The position numbers and the translations under genes are program-made. Under the pieces are notes generated by a model, which did no database searches, had not been told where the DNA came from, and saw nothing but the letters and a program-made list of their open reading frames with translations. 7,382 nt of DNA from NCBI GenBank assembly GCA_020442225.1, contig JAGRKR010000555.1, positions 1 through 7,382 on the forward strand, written 5' to 3'. Shown here piece after piece: positions 1 to 5,641 of the stretch; the stretch's first letter is position 1; every line of letters begins with the position of its first letter. The DNA is from Hyphomicrobiaceae bacterium. Lineage in GTDB: Bacteria; Pseudomonadota; Alphaproteobacteria; Rhizobiales; Hyphomicrobiaceae.

Positions 1-462
1 GATGGTGCCGCCCTTGCCCGCGGCATCGCGGCCTTCGAAGATGAGGACGATCTTCTGGCCGGTCGCCTTGACCCAATCCTGCACCTTCAAGAGCTCGATT
101 TGCAGCTCCGCCTTGGTCTGCTCGTATTGCGCCCGGCGGATCGGCTTCTGATAGGGGTATTCGCCCGTCTCGAAGATGCGCCGGATCTCGTCGCGATCGT
201 TGCGCATCTCGGCCAGTCTGTGCAGCGCATTGGCGGGCTCGCGCGCCTTGGACTTCCCGTTGGCCTTGTGCGTGTCGCGGGACGCCCCGCCGAGTGCGTC
301 AGCGGGCGTGTCATTGGCCGGACTGGAGGGCGCAGCCTCCCCCGCGGCTGCGACGGGCGTCTCGGCGGCGACGGTATCGGCCGCAGGCTCTGTCGCGGGC
401 GTCTTGCCACGCTCAGGCGTGCCACCATTGGCACCCCCACCGCTCTTTGTCGGTCGGCGCAT
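1..462 (-). CDS. ppk2: Polyphosphate kinase 2 family protein, N-terminal part (3' end outside window)
   Basis: PPK2 enzymes transfer phosphate between polyphosphate and nucleoside di- or monophosphates in the cytoplasm. The reading frame starts with ATG at 462 and runs open to base 1, giving 154 residues. Residues 1 to about 75 are Ala/Pro/Thr/Gly-rich and look disordered. From about residue 76 it matches the PPK2 start: a helical stretch, then YPYQKPIRRAQYE (102-114), a helix ending near KVQDW, and IVLIFEGRDAAGKGGTI (138-154). GRDAAGKGGT (144-153) is the PPK2 Walker A loop. The Walker B and lid residues lie outside the window. A strong Shine-Dalgarno GAGGAGGAG (465-473) supports this start. 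The domain resembles the one-domain class of about 270-300 residues, here with an unusually long low-complexity leader. Family assignment is firm; whether it prefers ADP, GDP or AMP cannot be told from this part. Confidence 0.9.
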   Translation of the reverse strand, partial: MRRPTKSGGGANGGTPERGKTPATEPAADTVAAETPVAAAGEAAPSSPANDTPADALGGASRDTHKANGKSKAREPANALHRLAEMRNDRDEIRRIFETGEYPYQKPIRRAQYEQTKAELQIELLKVQDWVKATGQKIVLIFEGRDAAGKGGTI

Positions 463-524
463 GTCTCCTCCTCAGCGTACGCAGCTTAGGTGTTGTTTTT
501 CCACCCATTCAGTATCCGCCAGCA

Positions 525-538
525 TTGATATATATCAA
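525..538. promoter_or_regulatory. Perfect FNR/FixK-type palindrome
   Basis: The 14-bp sequence TTGATATATATCAA is a perfect inverted repeat and matches the consensus TTGAT-N4-ATCAA bound by the CRP/FNR superfamily members FNR, FnrL, FixK and Anr. It lies between the divergent ppk2 (start codon about 70 bp from the box centre) and the small gene at 645 (about 113 bp away). The match to the known consensus is seen directly; actual binding is inferred. I could not place a convincing -10 element at the classic -41.5 distance on either side, so which gene it controls, and whether it activates or represses, is open. An AT-rich 14-mer could also arise by chance, but this one sits in a promoter region of otherwise GC-rich DNA. 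Confidence 0.6.
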
Positions 539-590
539 ATGATGACGAACATCTTGGGCCGGCGCCACCGCAACGTCGGCTTTACAGTTT

Positions 591-603
591 GATATCGAAT
601 ATC
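591..603. promoter_or_regulatory. Second AT-rich inverted repeat in the ppk2/small-gene intergenic region
   Basis: GATAT-CGA-ATATC is a 5-bp inverted repeat with a 3-base centre, preceded by TT so that a TTGAT half-site (589-593) is also present. It lies 42 bp upstream of the ATG at 645 and could be a regulator site or part of that gene's promoter. A -35-like TTTACA (581-586) is nearby, but no well-spaced -10 is evident. The repeat itself is certain; its role is a guess. Confidence 0.25.
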
Positions 604-644
604 CAGCTAATATTGCTGAAGACATCAACTTCGAGACGACGATT

Positions 645-1037
645 ATGGTCGATGCCCATTTTTCCTTCCAGACGTCCTCCTTCACGGACTCGGAGGATGA
701 TCTGGCCGAGAACGTCAACGGCATCGCCGGCAAGGCGCTCGCCCAGTGGCTCGCCGCCTGGCTGGGTGCGGCCGGGCTCGACGCCTCCGAGGTCTGGGCC
801 GAGGATCACGGCTGGGACTTTTCCGTGATGCGTGGCGAGACGAAATACCTGTGCGCCTGCTCGATCGAAGCCGACGAGGAGACGCGCGAGGCCCATGTAT
901 CCCTGGCCAAGCACCGCTCGCTGATGGACCGCATGCGCGGTCGCAACGCCTATGCCGCCGACGATCCCGTCGTCGACGCCATCCGGTCGGCGTTGGCGGG
1001 CAATCCCGACGTCGCCAACCTCGCGAGCGAGGTCTAG
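645..1037 (+). CDS. Small conserved-looking protein with an EDHGW motif, function unknown
   Basis: This 130-residue acidic protein has no signal peptide or membrane segment and is probably cytoplasmic. I do not recognise a named family. It has a predicted helix at about 26-42 (GIAGKALAQWLAAWL), the motif WAEDHGWDFSV (51-61), a following strand with KYLCACSIE (67-75; Cys70 and Cys72), and a C-terminal helix after PVVDAIRSAL. From memory, short hypothetical proteins of Proteobacteria share the order 'ALA-WL helix, ED-x-GW, strand, C-terminal helix'; that is a recollection, not a search result. Codon use (mostly G/C third positions) fits a real gene. The start ATG lies after a weak purine stretch (GAGACGACGA) with no strong Shine-Dalgarno. 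It diverges from ppk2 and shares the FNR-type box region, so the two may be co-regulated. Confidence 0.75.
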   Translation: MVDAHFSFQTSSFTDSEDDLAENVNGIAGKALAQWLAAWLGAAGLDASEVWAEDHGWDFSVMRGETKYLCACSIEADEETREAHVSLAKHRSLMDRMRGRNAYAADDPVVDAIRSALAGNPDVANLASEV

Positions 1038-1228
1038 GGCCGCACTCCCGGCGGATGCGCGCCGCGCGCGTCCACTGATCCGTCGCACAGGGCGCCAAGT
1101 TGCATGCGCGCCCCGCGTTTTGCCGCCCGTGCGGATCGGTTGATGGCGCAACGATCGCCACAATCGATATACGTGCCTGTTGATCCTGCCATTATTGCGC
1201 CAGACCGTCGCCGCTCGAATCAGACCTG

Positions 1229-1963
1229 ATGCGAGCCATGAAGACGAATGGCTTCATTGGCACTTTGCGGCGTCTCCGGTCGCTTTCGGCCGCAGCATGC
1301 TGCTTCACCCTCGTTTTCGCGCTTTCCCCCCTAGCGCCGGTCGCCTCCACGACATCGTCCGACATCGTGGCCGGACGCGCCCGCGTCGTCGATGGCGACA
1401 CCATCGAGATCGACCGGGAGCGCATCCGCATCCATGGCATCGACGCGCCGGAGAGCGCGCAAACCTGCAGCCATGCCGCCGGCGGCACCTGGCGTTGCGG
1501 CGACGCGTCGATGCGGGCCCTGGTCCAGTTGACCACGGGCAAGACGGTCACCTGCGAGCGACGTGGACGCGATCTCTACGGTCGCACCATCGCCGTCTGC
1601 CGGGCTGACGGCGCGGATGTCGGCGGCGAGCTCGTGAGGCAGGGTCTGGCCTGGGCCTTCGTGCGCTATTCGAGAGACTACGTGGCCCTGGAGCGCGCGG
1701 CCCGAGCCGCGCGCGTCGGGCTCTGGCAGGCGCAAGCCACGCCGGCCTGGGAGTTCCGTGCGACCCGTTGGGCCGGCGCCCAGCAGAAGGCTCCGGAGGG
1801 CTGCCCCATCAAGGGCAACATCAGCGCGCGCGGGCGCATCTACCACATGCCGTGGAGCCCCTGGTACCACAAGATCAAGATGGATACGGCAGGCGGCAAG
1901 CGCTGGTTCTGCAGCGAGAGCGAGGCTCAGGCCGCCGGCTGGCGCCCTGCGGCCATGCGCTGA
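1229..1963 (+). CDS. Exported thermonuclease (SNase-like) family protein with C-terminal Cys/Trp-rich domain
   Basis: A 244-residue protein. Residues 1 to about 40 form a basic N-terminus plus hydrophobic core (AAACCFTLVFALSPLAPVAS), a likely Sec signal with cleavage near 38-40. The SNase fold follows: VVDGDTIEI (53-61), RIRIHGIDAPE (65-75) and DLYGR (115-119). These carry the equivalents of the staphylococcal nuclease active-site Asp21, Arg35, Asp40, Glu43 and Arg87, so the catalytic set looks complete and calcium-dependent nuclease activity is plausible in the periplasm or outside. Residues 192-241 (CPIKGNIS to AAGWRP) form a separate small domain with two Cys and several Trp/Tyr residues, often seen on rhizobial SNase proteins (recollection). 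ATG at 1238 (MKTNGF) is an alternative start; neither start has a strong Shine-Dalgarno. The real substrate is unknown: many bacterial SNase homologues have no proven nuclease role. Confidence 0.88.
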   Translation: MRAMKTNGFIGTLRRLRSLSAAACCFTLVFALSPLAPVASTTSSDIVAGRARVVDGDTIEIDRERIRIHGIDAPESAQTCSHAAGGTWRCGDASMRALVQLTTGKTVTCERRGRDLYGRTIAVCRADGADVGGELVRQGLAWAFVRYSRDYVALERAARAARVGLWQAQATPAWEFRATRWAGAQQKAPEGCPIKGNISARGRIYHMPWSPWYHKIKMDTAGGKRWFCSESEAQAAGWRPAAMR

Positions 1964-1990
1964 TCGGGATTGGCGCGATCCTCGCGAACT

Positions 1991-2027
1991 CGAGCCCGGC
2001 ACGCACGCATGCGGCGCGCCGGGCTCG
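1991..2027. terminator. Hairpin between convergent genes, possible bidirectional terminator
   Basis: CGAGCCCGGC (1991-2000) and GCCGGGCTCG (2018-2027) form a perfect 10-bp GC-rich stem with a 17-nt loop. It lies in the 86-bp gap between the thermonuclease stop (1963) and the redoxin stop (2050), where a shared terminator is expected. Neither strand has a T-run after the stem, so it is not a canonical intrinsic terminator. It may protect the 3' ends or act with Rho. Confidence 0.55.
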
Positions 2028-2049
2028 CTGTCCAAATCAGACTTGAGCG

Positions 2050-2679
2050 CTACTTGTACTTGACCGAGCAGCCGTAGGGCCGCGTCGACTTCACCGGGAC
2101 GGGCTTTCCGGCCTCGAGCGCGGCGAGCGCCAGGCTCACGTAGTTCTTGGCGCCCTTGATATCGTCGACGCTCGATGACGGCTTGTCGTCGATGGCGCCC
2201 ATGTACGCGAGCGTGCCCGCCTTATCGATGATGTACATGTGCGGCGTCGTGCGCGCGGCATAGAGCTTGCCGATCGTGCCCTCGGGATCGAGCACGACAG
2301 CCGTCGGCGCCGCCTTGCGCGAGGTCGTCAGGCCATTGGCCTCCTTGGCGGTGACGTGACCCTGCTCGCCTTTGGCCGACGACACGACGGTGAGCCAGAC
2401 GGTCCCCTTGCCTGCGGCGGCCTTCTGCAGGGCCTGCATGTTGCCGGACTTGTAGTGCTTCACGGTGTAGGGGCAATCGTGGTTCGTCCACTCGAGAACG
2501 ACGATCTTGCCCTTGAGGCTGCTCAGCTTGACGGTCTTGCCATTGCTGTCCGTGCCGGTGAAATCGGGTGCCGGCTTGCCCACGACGGGCTCGGCGCGCG
2601 CTTCTACGGAAGCGAGCGCACCAGCCGTCACGACCAGCGCAGCCGTGAAGATCGAGTGCCAACGAGAGCTGACTCGCAT
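2050..2679 (-). CDS. Exported redoxin / thioredoxin-fold protein (AhpC/TSA-like)
   Basis: A 209-residue protein. Residues 1 to about 29 are a signal peptide (MRVSSRWHSI, hydrophobic TAALVVTAGALASV, cleavage after ARA), so it should act in the periplasm. The mature part starts with PVVGKPAPDFTGTDSNGKTVKLSSL, the typical AhpC/TSA opening. EWTNHDCPYTVKHY (63-76) holds the active-site Cys69 in a CPYT context; the second Cys of a CxxC pair is absent. TTPH (144-147) supplies the cis-Pro loop. A conserved-looking tail, RPYGCSVKY (200-208), has Cys204, the only other cysteine and a candidate resolving residue. A thiol peroxidase or reductase role is likely; the substrate is unknown. The start at 2679 is preferred over an in-frame ATG at 2727 because a GGAG lies 7 bp upstream of it, the signal peptide begins there, and the 2727 ATG is buried in a terminator stem. 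It lies downstream of hupE on the same strand. Confidence 0.85.
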   Translation of the reverse strand: MRVSSRWHSIFTAALVVTAGALASVEARAEPVVGKPAPDFTGTDSNGKTVKLSSLKGKIVVLEWTNHDCPYTVKHYKSGNMQALQKAAAGKGTVWLTVVSSAKGEQGHVTAKEANGLTTSRKAAPTAVVLDPEGTIGKLYAARTTPHMYIIDKAGTLAYMGAIDDKPSSSVDDIKGAKNYVSLALAALEAGKPVPVKSTRPYGCSVKYK

Positions 2680-2686
2680 TGCGGAT

Positions 2687-2690
2687 CTCC
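2687..2690 (-). promoter_or_regulatory. Ribosome binding site that decides the redoxin start
   Basis: On the minus strand GGAG lies 7 nt before the ATG at 2679. The upstream in-frame ATG at 2727 has no comparable site and would place 16 extra residues (MRRLRTLGFF and on) before a normal signal peptide. Confidence 0.6.
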
Positions 2691-2698
2691 ATGCGTGG

Positions 2699-2729
2699 AA
2701 AAAACCAAGCGTGCGCAGCCGGCGCACGC
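2699..2729 (-). terminator. Intrinsic terminator after hupE, inside the redoxin leader
   Basis: Read on the minus strand, GCGTGCGC (2729-2722), a 5-nt loop and GCGCACGC (2716-2709) form a perfect 8-bp GC stem, followed by TTGGTTTTTT (2708-2699). This is a textbook Rho-independent terminator. It lies about 48 bp after the hupE stop and ends only about 20 bp before the redoxin ATG, just upstream of its Shine-Dalgarno. It can therefore end hupE transcripts, attenuate readthrough into the redoxin gene, or both. The structure is seen directly; its regulatory role is inferred. Confidence 0.8.
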
Positions 2730-2776
2730 GCGCTCAGCCTACACCGCCAGTCGTGGCAACTCCATGTCCCTCGCCT

Positions 2777-3421
2777 TCACGAGGTGGTGAGGAGCGGCAA
2801 TACCGCCGCCGCCATGAAGCCGAGCCCGACCACAAGGCACGCCACCCCGGCCGCCCGCCTCACCGGGGCGCCTGCCGTCGAGAGCCCGGCAAGGTTGCGG
2901 GCAGCCCACATGGTCGCGGCGGCGATGACGAGCTGAACCAGCGCCAGGCCGAGCAGATACGCGACCAGCGGCGCCTGCTCGGAGCCGACGATGGACTCGC
3001 CATAGGCATAACCGTGCACGAGGCCCGCCAGGAGCGCCGGCAGCGCGATCCACGACATGACGGATGTGCGACGCGACAGCAGCCATGCCCCGGCAGCGAC
3101 CACGGAGACAGCTACTAGGAGCTCAGCCAGCGGCAAGCCGAAACCGGCGACGTGAACGCCCACGCCGAGCATGGAGGCGATCACGAACAGTGCCGGCAAT
3201 CTGAGGCCGGCGCCGAGGCTCGCCGCGATGAGCCCGACCGCCAGGATGAACGCGAGATGATCCAAACCGATCACCGGATGCGCCAGTCCTGAGAGCAGGC
3301 CTTCGGCGAAAGTGCCGGGAACCTCCCCGCCCATGGCATGATGGGCCCATGCCGGACCGGCCAGAAGCATTGTGCCGAGTGCGCCGCCGATGAGTGCGCT
3401 CGCTCTTGATGTCACTCGCAT
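2777..3421 (-). CDS. HupE/UreJ family metal permease
   Basis: A 214-residue inner-membrane protein of the HupE/UreJ family, whose members are implicated in nickel or cobalt uptake. A signal peptide (1-26, cleavage after PAWA) leaves a mature N-terminus starting HHAMGG, a His-rich metal-binding start. The family signature H48-P-x-x-G-x-D54-H55 (SGLAHPVIGLDHLAF) is intact, and HGYAYGE (136-142) matches the second conserved His/Glu motif. About six hydrophobic segments follow: 56-70, 74-94, 97-115, 122-138, 150-173 and 186-211. The start has a strong Shine-Dalgarno GGGAGAGA (3426-3433 on the minus strand). No hydrogenase or urease gene is visible, and I see no B12-riboswitch box in the 133-bp leader, so the metal cannot be told from context. 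It may be cotranscribed with the downstream redoxin gene, subject to the terminator between them. Confidence 0.88.
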   Translation of the reverse strand: MRVTSRASALIGGALGTMLLAGPAWAHHAMGGEVPGTFAEGLLSGLAHPVIGLDHLAFILAVGLIAASLGAGLRLPALFVIASMLGVGVHVAGFGLPLAELLVAVSVVAAGAWLLSRRTSVMSWIALPALLAGLVHGYAYGESIVGSEQAPLVAYLLGLALVQLVIAAATMWAARNLAGLSTAGAPVRRAAGVACLVVGLGFMAAAVLPLLTTS

Positions 3422-3462
3422 TTCGTCTCTCCCTGCCGGAACGCTCGTTGCTCGGTTCGCGT

Positions 3463-3490
3463 GACCTCAAGCTGTCGGGCTGGAAAGGTC
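3463..3490. promoter_or_regulatory. Inverted repeat in the hupE/leuC divergent promoter region
   Basis: GACCT (3463-3467) and AGGTC (3486-3490) are perfect inverted arms 18 bp apart, with a smaller AGC/GCT pair inside (3470-3472 and 3479-3481). ACCT...AGGT arms resemble operators of MerR-family metal sensors such as CueR/HmrR, but the spacing here is about 4 bp longer than usual and no clear -35/-10 pair frames it. It lies between divergent hupE and leuC and could serve either. The repeat is real; its function is uncertain. Confidence 0.25.
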
Positions 3491-3554
3491 CGCACCACTT
3501 GTCCTAGAGTTACCAGCAGAAAACGCACTTGTGTAGTGAGAGGGAGAGCGCACC

Positions 3555-4979
3555 ATGGCGAACAGCGGCCAGGCCCAGGCATCGGGACCACGCACACTCT
3601 ACGAGAAGATCTTCGACGATCACGTCATCGTTCGCCGGCCGGATGGTCAGTCGCTCCTGCGCATCGACCGCCTGCTCGTGCACGAGGGCGCCTTCCACGG
3701 CTTCGACAAGCTGCGGCTGGCCGGACGCAGCGTCAAGCGTCCGGATCTCGTCTTCGCCTTCGCCGACCACTACGTGCCGACGCGCGCCGGTCCGATCACC
3801 GACCCCGAAGTGATCAACATGGTGGAGATGCTGCGCCAGAACTGCCGCGAGCACGGCATCACGCTGTTCGACCGCGGCGATCACGACGAAGGCATCGTGC
3901 ATGTCGTGGCGCCCGAGCAGGGGCTGACGCTGCCCGGCCAGCTTCTCGTGTGCGGCGACAGCCATACCTCGACCCATGGTGCCCTCGGCGCGCTCGCTTT
4001 CGGCATCGGCGCCAGCGAGGTCGAGCACGCGCTGGCGACACAGACGGTCTGGCAGCGCCGCGCCAGGACCTTGCGCATCGACGTCGGCGGCAAGCTCTCC
4101 AAGGGCGTCACCGGCAAGGACGTGATCCTGGCCATCATCGGCAAGATCGGCGCCAACGGCGCTTCGGGCCACGTCATGGAATACACGGGCTCGGCCATTC
4201 GCGGCCTGACGCTCGAAGGGCGGCTGACGCTCTGCAACATGTCGATCGAGGCAGGCGGGCGCGCCGGCCTGGTGGCGCCGGACGATGCCACGTTCCAATG
4301 GCTGAAGGGTCGCACCTATGCCCCGAAGGGAGAGCTGTGGGAGCGCGCCGTCGCCCATTGGCGCACGTTGCCGAGCGATGAGGGCGCGCACTACGACCGT
4401 GAGGTGAGCCTCGACGGCTCTGCGATCGAGCCGACGATCACCTGGGGCACCAGCCCGGAAACGGCGCTGCCGGTCTCGGGCCGGCTGCCCGATCCCAATT
4501 CCGCCGGCAGCGCCGAAGCAGGCAAAAGCATCAGCCAGATGCTCGACTACATGGGCCTCACACCCGGCATGCCGGTCTCCGAGATCACCATCGATCGCGT
4601 GTTCATCGGCTCCTGCACCAACTCCCGCATCGAGGATCTCAGGATGGCGGCCTCCGTGCTCAAGGGCCGCAAGGTCGCCGTTCCAACCATGATCGTCGCC
4701 GGCTCGACCGAGATCCGCCGGCAGGCCGAGGCGGAAGGCCTGGACCGGCTGTTCGCCGCGGCCGGCTGCGACTGGCGACCGAATCCGGGCTGCTCCATGT
4801 GCGTCGGCATGAACGGAGATCTCGTGCCGGCGGGCGAGCGCTGCGCCTCCACCTCGAACCGCAACTTCAAGGGCCGGCAGGGTCCCGGCTCGCGCACGCA
4901 CCTGATGAGCCCGGCCATGGCCGCGGCCGCCGGGCTTACGGGCCGCATCACCGACGTCCGCCCGATGCTCGACGCCTGA
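3555..4979 (+). CDS. leuC: LeuC-like large subunit of 3-isopropylmalate dehydratase family
   Basis: A 474-residue protein, the usual length for bacterial LeuC (E. coli 466). The family dehydrates and rehydrates a 2- or 3-hydroxy acid through a [4Fe-4S] cluster; in leucine synthesis it converts 2- to 3-isopropylmalate. Cluster ligands are in place: Cys354 in IGSCTNSRIEDLR and Cys413/Cys416 in NPGCSMCVGMN. Also intact are CGDSHTSTHGALGALAFGIGASEVEHALATQT (133-164) and CASTSNRNFKGRQGPGSRTHLMSPAMAAAAG (430-460). Residues 70-77 read ADHYVPTR, where typical LeuC has DHNV, so the substrate-side region differs from the canonical enzyme. GGGAGAG at 3542-3548 supports the start. leuD follows after 41 bp and is clearly the partner subunit. 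It could be the housekeeping isomerase or a paralogue for another substrate (citramalate, dimethylmalate, homoaconitate type). Confidence 0.9.
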   Translation: MANSGQAQASGPRTLYEKIFDDHVIVRRPDGQSLLRIDRLLVHEGAFHGFDKLRLAGRSVKRPDLVFAFADHYVPTRAGPITDPEVINMVEMLRQNCREHGITLFDRGDHDEGIVHVVAPEQGLTLPGQLLVCGDSHTSTHGALGALAFGIGASEVEHALATQTVWQRRARTLRIDVGGKLSKGVTGKDVILAIIGKIGANGASGHVMEYTGSAIRGLTLEGRLTLCNMSIEAGGRAGLVAPDDATFQWLKGRTYAPKGELWERAVAHWRTLPSDEGAHYDREVSLDGSAIEPTITWGTSPETALPVSGRLPDPNSAGSAEAGKSISQMLDYMGLTPGMPVSEITIDRVFIGSCTNSRIEDLRMAASVLKGRKVAVPTMIVAGSTEIRRQAEAEGLDRLFAAAGCDWRPNPGCSMCVGMNGDLVPAGERCASTSNRNFKGRQGPGSRTHLMSPAMAAAAGLTGRITDVRPMLDA

Positions 4980-5020
4980 GCCGCCGCTCCGTCCCCGCCT
5001 TCTGAGAGAGAGATTGCACG

Positions 5021-5641
5021 ATGAAACCGCTCCGCACCGTCTCCGCACCGGCCATCGCCATCGACATGCCGAACGTGGATACCGACCAGATCATCCCCGC
5101 CCGCTTCCTGCGAAAGCCGCGCCGGCCGGGCTACCACCTCTATCTCTTCCACGACATCCGCCGGGCCAAGGACGGCAGCATGGACCCGGCCTTCCCGCTC
5201 AACCAGGAGAGCGCCAAGGGCGCGGAAATTCTGGTCGCCGACCGCGCCTTCGCCTGCGGCTCCTCGCGCGAGGGCGCCGTCTATGCGCTGGTCGATCAGG
5301 GCTTCCGGGTAGTCATCGCGCCGAGCTTCGGCGACATCTTCGCCTCGAACTCGGTGAAGAACGGGCTCTTGGCGCTCGTGCTGCCGGAAGCCACGGTGCG
5401 CAGCCTGCTCGACCAGCTCAAGGCCAGGCCGGGCGCCACCATCTCGCTCGACCTCGAGGCAAAGACGCTGACCAGCCCCGACGGCAAGACCATCCCATTC
5501 GATGTCGATGCCTACGTGCGCGAGACGCTGCTCGCCGGCCGCGACGACATCACGCTGACGCTCGAGCACGCGGCCGCGATCGACGCCTCGCTCTCGCGCA
5601 TGGCCAGCGAGACGCCGTGGCTCATGCCGACGAAGGCTTGA
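5021..5641 (+). CDS. leuD: LeuD-like small subunit of 3-isopropylmalate dehydratase family
   Basis: A 206-residue partner of the LeuC-like subunit, forming the swivelling domain of the heterodimer. It has PNVDTDQIIPARFL (17-30), the ACGSSRE catalytic loop (78-84) and GFRVVIAPSFGDIFASNSVKNGLL (94-117), all characteristic of LeuD. Length fits the usual 195-210. ACGSSREGAVYAL replaces the ...SREHAPWAL of E. coli LeuD (His to Gly, Pro-Trp to Val-Tyr), and the substrate loop around 30-50 (LRKPRRPGYHLYLFHDIRRAK) is diverged too. These changes weaken the assumption that the substrate is isopropylmalate. The start is preceded by GAGAGAGAG (5004-5012). The gene is cotranscribed with leuC. Its last 20 bp overlap the 3' end of the convergent acyl-CoA synthetase gene. 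Confidence 0.9.
   Translation: MKPLRTVSAPAIAIDMPNVDTDQIIPARFLRKPRRPGYHLYLFHDIRRAKDGSMDPAFPLNQESAKGAEILVADRAFACGSSREGAVYALVDQGFRVVIAPSFGDIFASNSVKNGLLALVLPEATVRSLLDQLKARPGATISLDLEAKTLTSPDGKTIPFDVDAYVRETLLAGRDDITLTLEHAAAIDASLSRMASETPWLMPTKA

Noticed and set aside
87..440. 117-residue minus-strand Arg/Pro-rich frame in the ppk2 region
   Set aside because: It is a shadow of the true ppk2 frame, which starts at 462 and contains the PPK2 Walker A motif.
1055..1112. 9-bp direct repeat ATGCGCGCC, copies at 1055 and 1104
   Set aside because: It is short, GC-rich and expected by chance in this composition. The 1038-1228 gap otherwise shows only a small TGGCG/CGCCA hairpin at 1144-1160 and no clear promoter.
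582..1163. 193-residue minus-strand frame opposite the small orphan gene
   Set aside because: The plus-strand 130-residue protein has better codon use, balanced composition and a plausible fold; the minus frame shows no motif.
2680..2727. Upstream in-frame ATG extending the redoxin by 16 residues
   Set aside because: The ATG lies within the terminator stem, lacks a Shine-Dalgarno and would displace a normal signal peptide.
3438..3462. EcfG-type general stress promoter (GGAAC at 3438)
   Set aside because: No matching GTT -10 element at 16-17 bp spacing.
3422..3554. Cobalamin riboswitch upstream of hupE
   Set aside because: No GCCACTG-type B12 box is present and the leader is too short for the full aptamer.
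3510..5048. 512-residue open frame on the minus strand across leuC
   Set aside because: It is antisense to a well-supported LeuC frame, has Arg/Ala/Gly-rich composition typical of GC-rich shadow frames, and shows no family motif.
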